From CAIZGX01 sp964385405 (GTDB lineage Bacteria; Bacteroidota; Bacteroidia; Flavobacteriales_D; Sanyastnellaceae), in the NCBI GenBank assembly GCA_964385405.1, contig CAYLOT010000031.1, forward strand, positions 1 to 15,930: a stretch of 15,930 bases of DNA, in the 5' to 3' direction. The notes under the pieces are model-generated. The model ran no database searches. It saw nothing but the letters and a program-made list of their open reading frames with translations, and was not told where the DNA came from. The translations under genes and the position numbers were made by a program. This document shows, piece by piece, positions 1 to 8,847 of the stretch (the stretch's first letter is position 1; each line of letters opens with the position of its first letter).

Positions 1-2100
1 AGCGAGCACTGCTCTTACAAAAACAGTATCAAGTGGTTGAAAACACTTCCGAAAGACGGACCGCATATGTTGGTGAAGGCTGGAGAAGAGAACGCAGGAC
101 TTGTAGATATTGGCGACGGTTTGGGCTGTGCCTTCAAAATAGAATCGCACAACCACCCGAGTGCGCTTGAGCCTTACCAAGGTGCTGCTACCGGTGTTGG
201 AGGAATTAATCGCGACATCTTTACCATGGGTGCGCGCCCCATTGCACAGTTAAATTCACTGCGTTTCGGGAAACTTGAAAATCCGAAAACCAAATGGTTG
301 TTGGAAGGCGTGGTGAAAGGAATTGGTAATTATGGAAACGCCTTTGGTATTCCTACTGTGGGTGGTGAAGTGTTTTTCGACGAGAGTTACCAAGTGAATC
401 CGCTGGTAAACGCTATGTCTGTGGGCTTGGTTGAAAACGGAAAGATGATTAGTGCGAAAGCAAGAGGCGTTGGAAATCCGGTTTACATTGTTGGATCTGC
501 GACAGGAAAAGATGGAATTAAAGGAGCGTCATTCGCTTCGAAAGATATTACTGCTGAATCTGCGAAGGATCTTCCTTCTGTGCAGGTGGGCGATCCGTTT
601 CAGGAAAAATTATTGTTGGAAGCCACTATGGAGTTAGCTGGAACCGATGCTATTGCAGGAATGCAGGACATGGGTGCTGCGGGTATCACTTGCTCTACCT
701 CTGAAATGAGCGCAGGTGGCGGTGTTGGAATGGACATTCATTTAGACAAAGTTCCAACCAGACAAGAAGGCATGCAGCCGTTTGAGATTTTACTTTCTGA
801 ATCGCAAGAGCGTATGCTTATTGTAATTAAGAAAGGACACGAAGCCGAAGTAGAAAAGATTTTCGAAAAGTGGGATTTACACGCTGCGGAAATTGGTGTG
901 GTAACTGAGGGGCCTATGGTTCGCTATTTCATGAATGGTGAAACAGTGAGTGAAATTCCAGCAGAGAGCTTGGTTCTTGGCGGAGGAGCTCCGGTTTACG
1001 AAAGAGAATACAGCGAGCCGGCGTATTATGCAGAGAATAAGAAGTTCAGTATGGACAACGTCGCTGAACCAAAGGACTATGTTGTGACTGCAAGACAGCT
1101 GATTGCCTTACCGAACATTGCAAGCAAGCGTTGGGTGTATGAGCAATACGACAGTATGGTAGGTACTGTGAACATGAGCACCAATCGCAAGAGCGACGCG
1201 GCTGTAGTGAATGTGAAAGGAACAAACAAGGCAGTTGTTTTAACTGTTGACTGCAACGCGCGTTACGTAAATAACGATCCCGAAATTGGAACACAAATCG
1301 CGGTTGCGGAAGCAGCGCGTAACATTGTGTGTTCAGGTGGCGAGCCTTCGGCTATTACGAACTGCTTGAACTTTGGCAATCCGTATAATCCAGAAGTGTA
1401 TTGGCAGTTCGTAGGAGCGATTAAAGGAATGGGTGCCGCTTGCACGAAGTTCCAAACTCCTGTAACAGGCGGAAACGTGAGCTTCTACAATCAAACGGCA
1501 AATGCAGACGGATCTGCAGCACCGGTCTTCCCTACTCCAACCATAGGAATGTTGGGGGTTATGAAGGACAAGAGTTTGCAAATGACTTTGGATTTCAAAT
1601 ACAAAGGCGATTTAATTTTCCTTTTGGGGACACCTCAAAATGAAATTAATTCAAGTGAATACTTGGCAAACATTGTTGGCATTGTTGGGTCTCCGGCACC
1701 GTCGTTCAACTTGGATGAAGAGTACGAATTGCAACAATGTATGAAAGGATTAATTCAGAACAACTTTATCAATGCAGCGCACGACGTTAGCGACGGCGGG
1801 TTGTTTACTACATTGGTTGAAATGTGTATGCCGAACGACCTCGGATTCGACATAGTAACAGATAGCGAGATTCGCAAAGACGCATTCTTGTTTGGCGAAT
1901 CACAAAGCCGCATCGTTGTTTCTGTGGTGGAAGAAGACGAAGATAAATTCTTGGACTTTGTTGCTGAAAAGAACATTCCTTGTTTACTTCTTGGACACGT
2001 AACCAAAGGAAGATGCACCGTTGATGAACAAAATTTTGGAATGATTGCAGATTATAAAGAACTTTATGACAATGCAATTGGAAAAGAAATGGCAAACTAA
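1..2100 (+). CDS. purL: Phosphoribosylformylglycinamidine synthase subunit PurL, small form (5' end outside window)
   Basis: Catalyses ATP- and ammonia-dependent conversion of FGAR to FGAM, step four of de novo purine synthesis, in the cytoplasm. The reading frame is open from base 1, so the start lies outside; by the usual length of small PurL (about 740 aa) some 40 N-terminal residues are missing. The first visible residues, SEHCSYKNS, are the conserved PurL active-site motif with its catalytic His. ESHNHPSALEPYQGAATGVG (about residues 47-66 of the visible 699) is the nucleotide/Mg site. The second half carries the duplicated AIRS-like fold (VDCNARY, GGNVSFYN, AAHDVSDGGL). The protein ends without a glutaminase domain, so separate PurQ and PurS subunits are expected elsewhere (family knowledge). 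The stop is followed after 17 nt by the PASTA gene, which may be read through from purL. No frameshift is seen. Confidence 0.97.
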   Translation, partial: SEHCSYKNSIKWLKTLPKDGPHMLVKAGEENAGLVDIGDGLGCAFKIESHNHPSALEPYQGAATGVGGINRDIFTMGARPIAQLNSLRFGKLENPKTKWLLEGVVKGIGNYGNAFGIPTVGGEVFFDESYQVNPLVNAMSVGLVENGKMISAKARGVGNPVYIVGSATGKDGIKGASFASKDITAESAKDLPSVQVGDPFQEKLLLEATMELAGTDAIAGMQDMGAAGITCSTSEMSAGGGVGMDIHLDKVPTRQEGMQPFEILLSESQERMLIVIKKGHEAEVEKIFEKWDLHAAEIGVVTEGPMVRYFMNGETVSEIPAESLVLGGGAPVYEREYSEPAYYAENKKFSMDNVAEPKDYVVTARQLIALPNIASKRWVYEQYDSMVGTVNMSTNRKSDAAVVNVKGTNKAVVLTVDCNARYVNNDPEIGTQIAVAEAARNIVCSGGEPSAITNCLNFGNPYNPEVYWQFVGAIKGMGAACTKFQTPVTGGNVSFYNQTANADGSAAPVFPTPTIGMLGVMKDKSLQMTLDFKYKGDLIFLLGTPQNEINSSEYLANIVGIVGSPAPSFNLDEEYELQQCMKGLIQNNFINAAHDVSDGGLFTTLVEMCMPNDLGFDIVTDSEIRKDAFLFGESQSRIVVSVVEEDEDKFLDFVAEKNIPCLLLGHVTKGRCTVDEQNFGMIADYKELYDNAIGKEMAN

Positions 2101-2117
2101 TTCCTTGAATTGAAACT

Positions 2118-2945
2118 ATGTCGTTTGGAAAATTTTTAAAATCGAAATACGGAAAGAAGCAAATGCTCCTCATTTTGGGCGTAAACCTTTTCCTTTTTCT
2201 TTTCGTTATTTTCTTTTTGAAATTTTACACACGTCACGACGAGGCTATTCAAATTCCCGATTTAAAAGGAAAATCAGAAGCGGAAGCTCGAGCCATTTTG
2301 GATGACCTCGATTTGGAAATGGTTGTAACGGACAGTTTGTTCGTAGCCACCGCAGCTCCGGGAACAGTGCGAGAACAAAGTCCAAAGCCGGGTAGTATGG
2401 TAAAAGACGGACGCGTTATCTTTATAAGCATTTTTAAAAGAACCCCACCGATGGTTCCTATTAATGTGAAGGAAGGTGACCACATTCAGATTGCTTCACT
2501 TCGCTTGACCAACAAGGGAATCAAATACCAAATTAAATACGCTCCGAACAACAGTATGATTGGAGTGGTTATGCGAGTAGAATACAACGGCAAATCACTT
2601 AAGTATGGCGAATTGTTAGAACATGGGCAGACTGTAGTGCTCACAGTTGGCGAAGGAACTAAAACTACTGTGCCTGTTCCAAACCTATTTGGACTTTCAT
2701 ACAACGAAGCCATAAATATGCTGAACAGCTTGAATTTATCGGGGCAAGGATTTTTCGAACCTGCAGCATATAGCTCCGCCGACTCGGCTCTGTATCACGT
2801 TTGCCGCCAAGACCCTAAATATTCGTCGCAAGCCATACCTATGGCAGCTGGACGCATTTTGGATTTTTGGCTAAGTAAGGAGCCCTGCACAATAGACACG
2901 ATCATAAGTCCGTTCGACACACAACAAGACCTATTCGCACCTTAA
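2118..2945 (+). CDS. Membrane-anchored PASTA-domain protein without kinase
   Basis: 275 aa. A short basic N-terminus (FGKFLKSKYGKK) precedes one hydrophobic helix at about residues 15-36, so the protein is probably tethered in the inner membrane with its bulk in the periplasm. Three PASTA-like repeats follow: about 45-108 (IPDLKGKSEAEARAILDDL), a more divergent one at about 112-180, and about 185-254 (VPNLFGLSYNEAINMLNSL). PASTA domains in other bacteria bind peptidoglycan fragments and usually sit on Ser/Thr kinases or penicillin-binding proteins; neither a kinase nor a transpeptidase domain is present here. The ligand is therefore an inference. The C-terminal tail is acidic and low in complexity. 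The stop overlaps the next gene's start by 1 nt (TAATG), which suggests coupled translation with the secreted protein and the RluD gene. Confidence 0.85.
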   Translation: MSFGKFLKSKYGKKQMLLILGVNLFLFLFVIFFLKFYTRHDEAIQIPDLKGKSEAEARAILDDLDLEMVVTDSLFVATAAPGTVREQSPKPGSMVKDGRVIFISIFKRTPPMVPINVKEGDHIQIASLRLTNKGIKYQIKYAPNNSMIGVVMRVEYNGKSLKYGELLEHGQTVVLTVGEGTKTTVPVPNLFGLSYNEAINMLNSLNLSGQGFFEPAAYSSADSALYHVCRQDPKYSSQAIPMAAGRILDFWLSKEPCTIDTIISPFDTQQDLFAP

Positions 2946-4819
2946 TGAAAAAACTTTTTTCAATTGTTTTCGCTTTTTCTTTCTTCGGCTCTCTCGCTCA
3001 AGAAACAGAGACTGCTATTCGATTTGATGCGCAACGACATGCCCAATCGAAGAGAGAATTTATTTGGAAACAGCAAGGTTCTTTACGCGGTGGCACAGCC
3101 AGTTTAACACTTCCTTTCTTCGACGATTTTTCAAGAAACTCATTACCTACCAACGACCCCTCAATTCCCATCGCTTGGAATCGTTGGTCAGATACCTGTG
3201 CTTTCATTAACACTGGATTTCCTATTGCACCACCTACCATTGGAGTAGCTACTCTCGACGGATTACGGGCCGATGGATATCCCTACAACTTCGCCGATGA
3301 ATTTTCATACGGAAGCGCAGACACTTTGACCTCACTTCCAATTGACCTTTCAACTTATACCTCTACCGACCAAGTGTTTCTCTCTTTCTTTTACCAAGGT
3401 GGCGGAATGGGAAATAATCCAGATGCGGGTGACAGTTTAATTGTTGAGTTCTACTCGCCCTTTGGCGCCGGACAGTGGACGCAAGTATGGACCAGTCCGG
3501 AAGTATTCCCAACAGACACTTTCGAACAAATTTTTATTGCAGTTACAGCTACGGAACATTTCCTCGACGGCTTTCGTTTTCGATTCAGAAACTACGGAAC
3601 GCTCAGTGGGGCTTTCGACCATTGGAACATTGACTACGTTCAGTTAGATGCTGGTGTAGATTCGAGCAATGTTATTTTCGATGAGGTGAGTATGCAGTAT
3701 CCGTTAAGAACTTTGTTAAACGAATACACCGCTATGCCTTTGACCCACTTCGCCGCAAATGCATCCAACAACATGGCTACAAGCATTGGTGTTCAAGAGC
3801 GGAACTTAGGAAACGACGAAAACATTGTTACCAGCTACAGCATTACGAAGCAAGATGGAACTTCACAAGTATTCAATGCTGTTGATTTCAACACCGCTTT
3901 GAATGCGAATTCTTCTTTTACAAGAACCATTAACCTGAACGGCTTCACATACAACGTTACCCCTGATGACACGTGTTCTTACTTCGATGTAAAAACATAC
4001 ATCAATCCTACAGACGCGCGTCTTCAAAATGATACAGCAACATTGCGTCAGTATTTTTATAACTATTACGCCTACGACGACGGTACGGCAGAACGCGGAT
4101 ATTCGATTTCCGCGGCGGGTGGAATGATTGCTGTGAAATTCCGCACTGAGGTTACTGATTCTCTTTTGGGATTGTTTGTATATTGGTTACCTACGGGTGT
4201 AAATGTAACTTCGGAAACATTTTTATTACGTGCTTGGGCAGATGGCGGAACTTCACCCGGGGCGGAGCTTGGAGAAAATTACAACTACAACCACCCCGCC
4301 TTCTATCAGCATGGAGAAAACTACTTCTCCTATTATGCATACGACAACCCCATTGCAGTTACAGGAAACTTTTATGTGGGATGGGTACAAAGCGGAAGCG
4401 TTGGACTTCCTGTTGGAAATGACAAGGGCGGAACAACAAACGCCACAAAAGTCTTTTACAACAACGGATTTCAGCAACCTTGGCAGCAATCGAGCGTAAA
4501 TGGTGCGCTTATGATTCGACCTGTGTTTAAGTCTGGAAAAACTTCTGTTTGGAACACTGTAACTGAACTTTCGTCTGAAACTCCTGCACTTTACCCGAAT
4601 CCGTTTAACAGCAGCTTTACCATCCAAGGTTTGAATGAAAACCACTCGTACAGCGTATCTATTCTCTCTTCAACCGGAAAGCTCATTGAATCCTCTTTCC
4701 ATTCGCATGTGAGTCGCATTGAAATGGAAAACAACTCACTTTCAATTGGAGTTTATTTCATTCAAATTACAGATACTTCATCTAACGAGACCATTCGTTT
4801 GAAAGCGTTGAAGAATTAA
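2945..4819 (+). CDS. Secreted protein with type IX (Por) C-terminal sorting domain
   Basis: 624 aa. Residues 1-18 form a typical signal peptide (MKKLFSIVFAFSFFGSLA, cleavage before QE). The last ~75 residues begin with ALYPNPFNSSF and contain GVYFIQI, matching the T9SS type A sorting domain that routes proteins across the outer membrane in Bacteroidota. The long middle part is rich in aromatic residues, Asp, Asn and Thr and looks like beta-sandwich domains: FFDDFSR at about residue 58 and a second module near YAYDDGTAERGYSI at about 378. I recognise no catalytic motif, so the function is unknown; an adhesin or structural surface protein is a guess. The start overlaps the PASTA gene stop by 1 nt and the stop lies 1 nt before the RluD-family ATG, so the three genes are very likely one transcript. 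Confidence 0.88.
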   Translation: MKKLFSIVFAFSFFGSLAQETETAIRFDAQRHAQSKREFIWKQQGSLRGGTASLTLPFFDDFSRNSLPTNDPSIPIAWNRWSDTCAFINTGFPIAPPTIGVATLDGLRADGYPYNFADEFSYGSADTLTSLPIDLSTYTSTDQVFLSFFYQGGGMGNNPDAGDSLIVEFYSPFGAGQWTQVWTSPEVFPTDTFEQIFIAVTATEHFLDGFRFRFRNYGTLSGAFDHWNIDYVQLDAGVDSSNVIFDEVSMQYPLRTLLNEYTAMPLTHFAANASNNMATSIGVQERNLGNDENIVTSYSITKQDGTSQVFNAVDFNTALNANSSFTRTINLNGFTYNVTPDDTCSYFDVKTYINPTDARLQNDTATLRQYFYNYYAYDDGTAERGYSISAAGGMIAVKFRTEVTDSLLGLFVYWLPTGVNVTSETFLLRAWADGGTSPGAELGENYNYNHPAFYQHGENYFSYYAYDNPIAVTGNFYVGWVQSGSVGLPVGNDKGGTTNATKVFYNNGFQQPWQQSSVNGALMIRPVFKSGKTSVWNTVTELSSETPALYPNPFNSSFTIQGLNENHSYSVSILSSTGKLIESSFHSHVSRIEMENNSLSIGVYFIQITDTSSNETIRLKALKN

Positions 4820-4820
4820 G

Positions 4821-5849
4821 ATGGAAGAGAACGAAGTACTAGACGAGCAGGAAGAAGGTTTTTTCGAGCACCATCGGATTATAGCCGATAAAGGTCAGAA
4901 ACTAATGCGCATGGATAAATTCCTGGTAGATCGTCTCGAACGCACCTCGCGTAACCGCATTCAGACAGCGCACGACAACGGCTATGTTAAAGTCAATGGC
5001 ATTCCTGTTAAGAGTAGCTACAAGGTCAAGCCTCACGATGTCATTACTATTGAGATGCCTTATCCAGTCAGGGATATGGAACTCATTCCGGAAGACATTC
5101 CGATTGATATTGTATATGAAGACGATGATTTGGTAATACTTATGAAGCCAAAGAATATGGTTGTTCATCCGGGATTCGGAAATTTTTCGGGAACCTTATT
5201 GAATGCCATGTTGTACCATTTTCAGAATCTTCCAAAGAACAGCGATGCAAGACCCGGTTTGGTTCACAGACTTGATAAGAACACTACTGGTCTGATGGTG
5301 ATTGCCAAGACCGAAGAGGCCCTCACTCATCTTGGCAAACAGTTCTTTGACCGCACCATTGATAGAAGATATGTGGCCTTGGTATGGGGCGATGTGAAGG
5401 AAGACGGAACTGTGATTGGCAACACGGGTAGAAGTTTGAACGACCGTAAAGTTTTTACCGTTTTTCCGAATGGCGATCACGGAAAGCATGCTGTTACACA
5501 TTACAAGGTCCTAAAGCGATACGGTTATGTTACTTTGGTAGAATGTAAACTAGAAACCGGAAGAACGCATCAAATTCGGGTGCACATGAAGCACATTGGA
5601 CACACCCTTTTTGGAGACTACGAATATGGTGGCGACAAAATTTTAAAAGGAACCACCTTTTCCAAATACAAACAATTCGTTCAGAACTGCCTTGATATAC
5701 TTCCGAGACAGGCTTTACACGCAAGAACACTTTCGTTTACTCATCCAACTACAGGAGAGTGGATGAGCTTCGAAAGTGACTTTCCTGAAGATATGCAAGC
5801 AGTTCTTGACAAATGGGAGAACTATTCAGAAAATAGCATGAAAGGTTAG
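4821..5849 (+). CDS. RluD-family 23S rRNA pseudouridine synthase
   Basis: 342 aa. Expected to isomerise uridines in 23S rRNA to pseudouridine during large-subunit maturation. An S4 RNA-binding domain occupies about residues 28-80 (MDKFLVDRLERTSRNRIQ, VKVNGIPV). The catalytic domain follows, with the signature GLVHRLDKNTTGLMVIAK; Asp152 is the family's catalytic aspartate. The conserved RTHQIRVHMKHIGHTLFGD stretch is at about 248-266. Length and domain order are normal for RluD/RluC-type enzymes. I assign RluD-like because of the S4 domain and the overall pattern, but target positions cannot be read from sequence. The ATG lies 1 nt after the preceding stop. The stop (TAG, 5847-5849) is followed directly by a candidate promoter for the export module. 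Confidence 0.93.
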   Translation: MEENEVLDEQEEGFFEHHRIIADKGQKLMRMDKFLVDRLERTSRNRIQTAHDNGYVKVNGIPVKSSYKVKPHDVITIEMPYPVRDMELIPEDIPIDIVYEDDDLVILMKPKNMVVHPGFGNFSGTLLNAMLYHFQNLPKNSDARPGLVHRLDKNTTGLMVIAKTEEALTHLGKQFFDRTIDRRYVALVWGDVKEDGTVIGNTGRSLNDRKVFTVFPNGDHGKHAVTHYKVLKRYGYVTLVECKLETGRTHQIRVHMKHIGHTLFGDYEYGGDKILKGTTFSKYKQFVQNCLDILPRQALHARTLSFTHPTTGEWMSFESDFPEDMQAVLDKWENYSENSMKG

Positions 5850-5877
5850 TTTGTTTCAAGGGAATAGGCTATTTTCG
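5850..5877 (+). promoter_or_regulatory. Candidate Bacteroidota promoter of the export module
   Basis: TTTG at 5850-5853 and TATTTTCG at 5870-5877, separated by 16 nt, resemble the Bacteroidota -33 (TTTG) and -7 (TAnnTTTG) elements with one mismatch in the -7 box; the spacing is a little short. It lies between the RluD-family stop and the preferred ATG at 5920, leaving a leader of about 35-40 nt. The same TAnnTTCG form occurs upstream of carB and of the alpha/beta hydrolase. This is pattern-based inference; no transcription start is known. Confidence 0.4.
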
Positions 5878-5919
5878 TGCTTTGAACAAGAGCAAAAAAT
5901 AGCTGTTTGTTTCAAATGT

Positions 5920-7488
5920 ATGGCCGACTCAACAAGTTCAATTTACAAGACACTCAGCGAGATGCTCTCGCTTGAGAAGTATTTCATTAGAAAAGTTTTT
6001 TTACTCTCCTCGCTAGCTGGTCTGTTTTCATTAGCATTACCCGTAGGAGTTCAATTGCTTCTAACCTTTGTTACAGCTCAGGAGGTTCGCCCTGGCATGT
6101 ACGTAATTCTGTTACTGATTCTTTTCTTTGTATGGCTAAACGGGTATATCCAAATAAGGCTCATGCGTGAAGGAGAGAATGTTGAGCAACGTTTATTTAC
6201 GCAATTAGCATATACATACCTCAGTCGCATACTTAACCAAAGCCCAAAATCGAACGACAGGAGTTTTGCAAAATATTTCATAGAAATTAGCTATTTGCAG
6301 AAAGGATTCAGTAAGCTATTCATAGACTTACTATTCGCTTCTTTGCAGCTGACCTTTGGGCTTTTGCTTATCTCTTTTTATCATCCAATATTTTTCGTTT
6401 TTGGTTTGTCATTCGTTGTTTCTTTCTTCCTCCTATTGAGATGGAAATTCAACGCCGCAGTTCACTCAAGTTACGAGGAGTCATGTGCAAAATACGATAT
6501 GGTAAATTGGCTGTCATTGGCTGAATTGTTTAGAAAGAAATTCAACAGACCTTCCTCCGATTTCGCATTCTACGAGGCCAATAAAATTGCCGATAAATAT
6601 TTAGATTCAAAGAGGTTTCATTTCAAATTACTCATTCAAAAACAAAATGCTTTTCTCGCATTTAAAATAGTAATTGTTGGAGGAATGCTCTTACTCGGCA
6701 GCTTCTTGGCTGTTTCCCAAAAAATCAGTGTAGGCCAGTTCCTTGGGGCCGAAATTGTCATTGTCTTAGTTATTTCAAGTATTGAGAAAATCCTCTTTTC
6801 ACTCAGTTCAATCTTCGATACAATGACGAGCATGCAAAAAGCAATGTCATATCAAGGAAATCAGCAACTTCACATAGGAAAGAATGATTTGAGTAAAGTT
6901 TCAATCAATTCTATCGACTATATCGAGGGTAAATCACCAAAGGACTTTGTTCTTGAAAAAGGAAACATCTATGCAATCGGCGGGAACTCTCTTAGTTGCA
7001 AGAAGTTCCTTCAGCTCTTAGACTTCAGAAATGAAAACGTATTTGAATTAAAATGCAACGGTCATGACTTGAAACATGTGTCTGTAAGAGAATTCAAATC
7101 CCGCACTGCATGGTGTGACCATTTACCTGTCATTCTTGAAGATTCCTTTTTCAGTAATGTAAAGTGGAATACCACAGCCAAAAACGAAGAGATTATTGAA
7201 GCGGCTGAACTGGTTGGACTAGATCAATTCTACCGAAATTCGAAAGACGGAATTTATGAGAAGACTCATCACAGAGATTCCATTTGGACACTTGAAAATA
7301 GAGCTCTCTTGGAATTGGCACGTGCAATAGCGTCGAAACCCGACTTACTAATCGTAAGAAACCAGTATATTCTTCAACATACCGAGGGACTTGCGCTCAT
7401 TCGATCAAAGTTCAATTCCTCAATTGTAGTAATTCATAATATTACAGACAAACAGCTTGACAATATTCAAAAAATTCAATTCGATTAA
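5920..7488 (+). CDS. ABC exporter-like membrane protein with degenerate nucleotide-binding domain
   Basis: 522 aa from ATG 5920. An in-frame TTG at 5851 would add 23 residues, but it sits inside the candidate promoter and the added Cys-rich stretch does not resemble an exporter N-terminus. Residues 1-310 are a six-helix exporter-type membrane domain, with clear hydrophobic segments near 27-51, 60-79, 132-175, 248-268 and 275-298. From about 335 a complete but eroded ATPase domain follows. Walker A reads GGNSLSCKKF (354-363), keeping the Lys but losing two glycines and the Ser/Thr. The Q-loop position is His401, the LSGGQ position reads WTLEN (456-460), and Walker B reads LLIVRN, with the Asp and Glu replaced by Arg480 and Asn481. 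The H-loop His506 and LARAIASKP are kept. There is no N-terminal C39 peptidase. It heads an operon with an HlyD and a TolC homologue, so it is probably the inner-membrane part of a type I-like exporter. Confidence 0.85.
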   Translation: MADSTSSIYKTLSEMLSLEKYFIRKVFLLSSLAGLFSLALPVGVQLLLTFVTAQEVRPGMYVILLLILFFVWLNGYIQIRLMREGENVEQRLFTQLAYTYLSRILNQSPKSNDRSFAKYFIEISYLQKGFSKLFIDLLFASLQLTFGLLLISFYHPIFFVFGLSFVVSFFLLLRWKFNAAVHSSYEESCAKYDMVNWLSLAELFRKKFNRPSSDFAFYEANKIADKYLDSKRFHFKLLIQKQNAFLAFKIVIVGGMLLLGSFLAVSQKISVGQFLGAEIVIVLVISSIEKILFSLSSIFDTMTSMQKAMSYQGNQQLHIGKNDLSKVSINSIDYIEGKSPKDFVLEKGNIYAIGGNSLSCKKFLQLLDFRNENVFELKCNGHDLKHVSVREFKSRTAWCDHLPVILEDSFFSNVKWNTTAKNEEIIEAAELVGLDQFYRNSKDGIYEKTHHRDSIWTLENRALLELARAIASKPDLLIVRNQYILQHTEGLALIRSKFNSSIVVIHNITDKQLDNIQKIQFD

Positions 7489-7491
7489 TTA

Positions 7492-8847
7492 ATGGAACAG
7501 AATAAACTACATCTTCTAGACGACGTTGATTCTTCCGTTACATTCAGCTCTTGGAAGAACATTGAACAACGCTCAAAAAACATTCGCGCTGCCCGTATTC
7601 TGCTTATATCAGCCGTAATCCTTGTTGGAGTGCTCTTTGTGCCCTGGACTCAAAACATTACATGTTCTGGAAGTATTATTTCCTTAGAACCTAACACAAG
7701 ACCGCAAGCCGTAGAGACAATTATTGGTGGAAGAGTTGAGAAGTGGTATGTCCAAGAAGGAGACAGCGTCAAAAAAGGTGACACCATACTATTCCTCTCG
7801 GAGGTTAAGGTTGATTACTTCGACCCGAACTTGGTTCAAAATACAGAATCACAATTACAATCGAAAGAAAGTGCTCTTGAAGGGTATATGTCGAAAATTG
7901 TTTCACTCGACCTTCAGATCAATGCAATGATCAGCGGCAAGGAAGTGAAAAAAGACCAAACGCGAACCAAAATCGATCAGGCGCAATTTAAAATCACAAC
8001 AGATAGCACCGATCTAGCCAATGCTGAGAGAAATGCCCAAATTATTCAAGAGCAATTTGTTCGTTACGAACAGCTGTTCAAAGAAGACTTAATTTCAAGA
8101 ACGGAACTTGAAATGCGCCGTATGAGTGCTCAAAACGCTGCAACAAAGGTTATTGAACATCGTAATAAACTTTCCATTTCTCGAAACGAACTCATGAACT
8201 TAAAACGAGAGCTTCGTGCTATTGATGCCGAATACAACGACAAAATTTCAAAAGCAGAAAGTGAGAAATTCGCCTCAATGTCTACGTTGTACAGTGCCGA
8301 GGCCGAATTAACTAAACTTCAAAATCAATTCAACAATTACGACCGCAGAAATGGCTTGTACTACATACTAGCCCCACAGGATGGTTTCATAAGTAAAACA
8401 TCTAAATCTGGAATTGGAGAAACAGTAAAGGAAGGGGAAGAAATCGCACGGATTAGTCCTTACCAGTTCTCTCATGCCATAGAAATTTTTGTAGAACCTG
8501 TTGATATGCCCTTGGTTCATGCTGGAGAGAAAGTGCGTTTAATTTTTGATGGCTTTCCAGCATTCGTAATTTCCGGATGGCAGCACATTTCTAAAGGAGT
8601 GTACAATGGAACAATACTCACAGTAGATCCAGCTTTACACGCTTCAGGTAAATTCAGAGTGTTGGTTCAACCTGCGCAAGGTGAGCAATGGCCATCCGCG
8701 TTGAAACAAGGTGGTGGAGTTCAAGCTATCATGTTGCTTAATGACGTTCCCGTTGGATATGAACTTTGGCGAAAATTCAATGGATTCCCTCCAGATTTTT
8801 ACTCCCCAGACCAATCGAAAAAGAAATCTGAAGAAAAGTCGAAATGA
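7492..8847 (+). CDS. HlyD-family periplasmic adaptor (membrane fusion protein)
   Basis: 451 aa. It links an inner-membrane exporter to an outer-membrane channel. A cytoplasmic N-terminus of about 33 residues precedes one membrane helix at about 34-53 (AARILLISAVILVGVLFV). A first lipoyl half-motif follows (GGRVEKWYVQEGDSVKKGDTILFL, about 79-102), then a long Glu/Lys/Gln-rich coiled-coil hairpin at about 115-275. The second lipoyl half (LAPQDGFISKTSKSGIGETVKEG) and a beta-barrel region (VHAGEKVRLIFDGFPAF) come next. This order is standard for HlyD/EmrA-type adaptors of type I secretion. The start is 3 nt after the ABC gene stop, and its stop overlaps the next ATG (ATGA), so the three proteins are probably made together. 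The tail is Lys/Glu/Ser-rich. Confidence 0.92.
   Translation: MEQNKLHLLDDVDSSVTFSSWKNIEQRSKNIRAARILLISAVILVGVLFVPWTQNITCSGSIISLEPNTRPQAVETIIGGRVEKWYVQEGDSVKKGDTILFLSEVKVDYFDPNLVQNTESQLQSKESALEGYMSKIVSLDLQINAMISGKEVKKDQTRTKIDQAQFKITTDSTDLANAERNAQIIQEQFVRYEQLFKEDLISRTELEMRRMSAQNAATKVIEHRNKLSISRNELMNLKRELRAIDAEYNDKISKAESEKFASMSTLYSAEAELTKLQNQFNNYDRRNGLYYILAPQDGFISKTSKSGIGETVKEGEEIARISPYQFSHAIEIFVEPVDMPLVHAGEKVRLIFDGFPAFVISGWQHISKGVYNGTILTVDPALHASGKFRVLVQPAQGEQWPSALKQGGGVQAIMLLNDVPVGYELWRKFNGFPPDFYSPDQSKKKSEEKSK

Noticed and set aside
1808..2173. Antisense ORF of about 120 codons over the end of purL, and similar ones over carB
   Set aside because: They are opposite-strand shadows of strongly conserved genes, with no recognisable domains or start signals.
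5851..5919. TTG at 5851 as the start of the ABC protein
   Set aside because: It overlaps the candidate promoter, gives an atypical Cys-rich N-terminus and there is a good ATG at 5920.
5920..7488. Frameshift or sequencing error as the cause of the lost ATPase motifs
   Set aside because: The ATPase region stays collinear with normal exporters from Walker A to H-loop in one frame, and changes are scattered substitutions, not a shifted segment.
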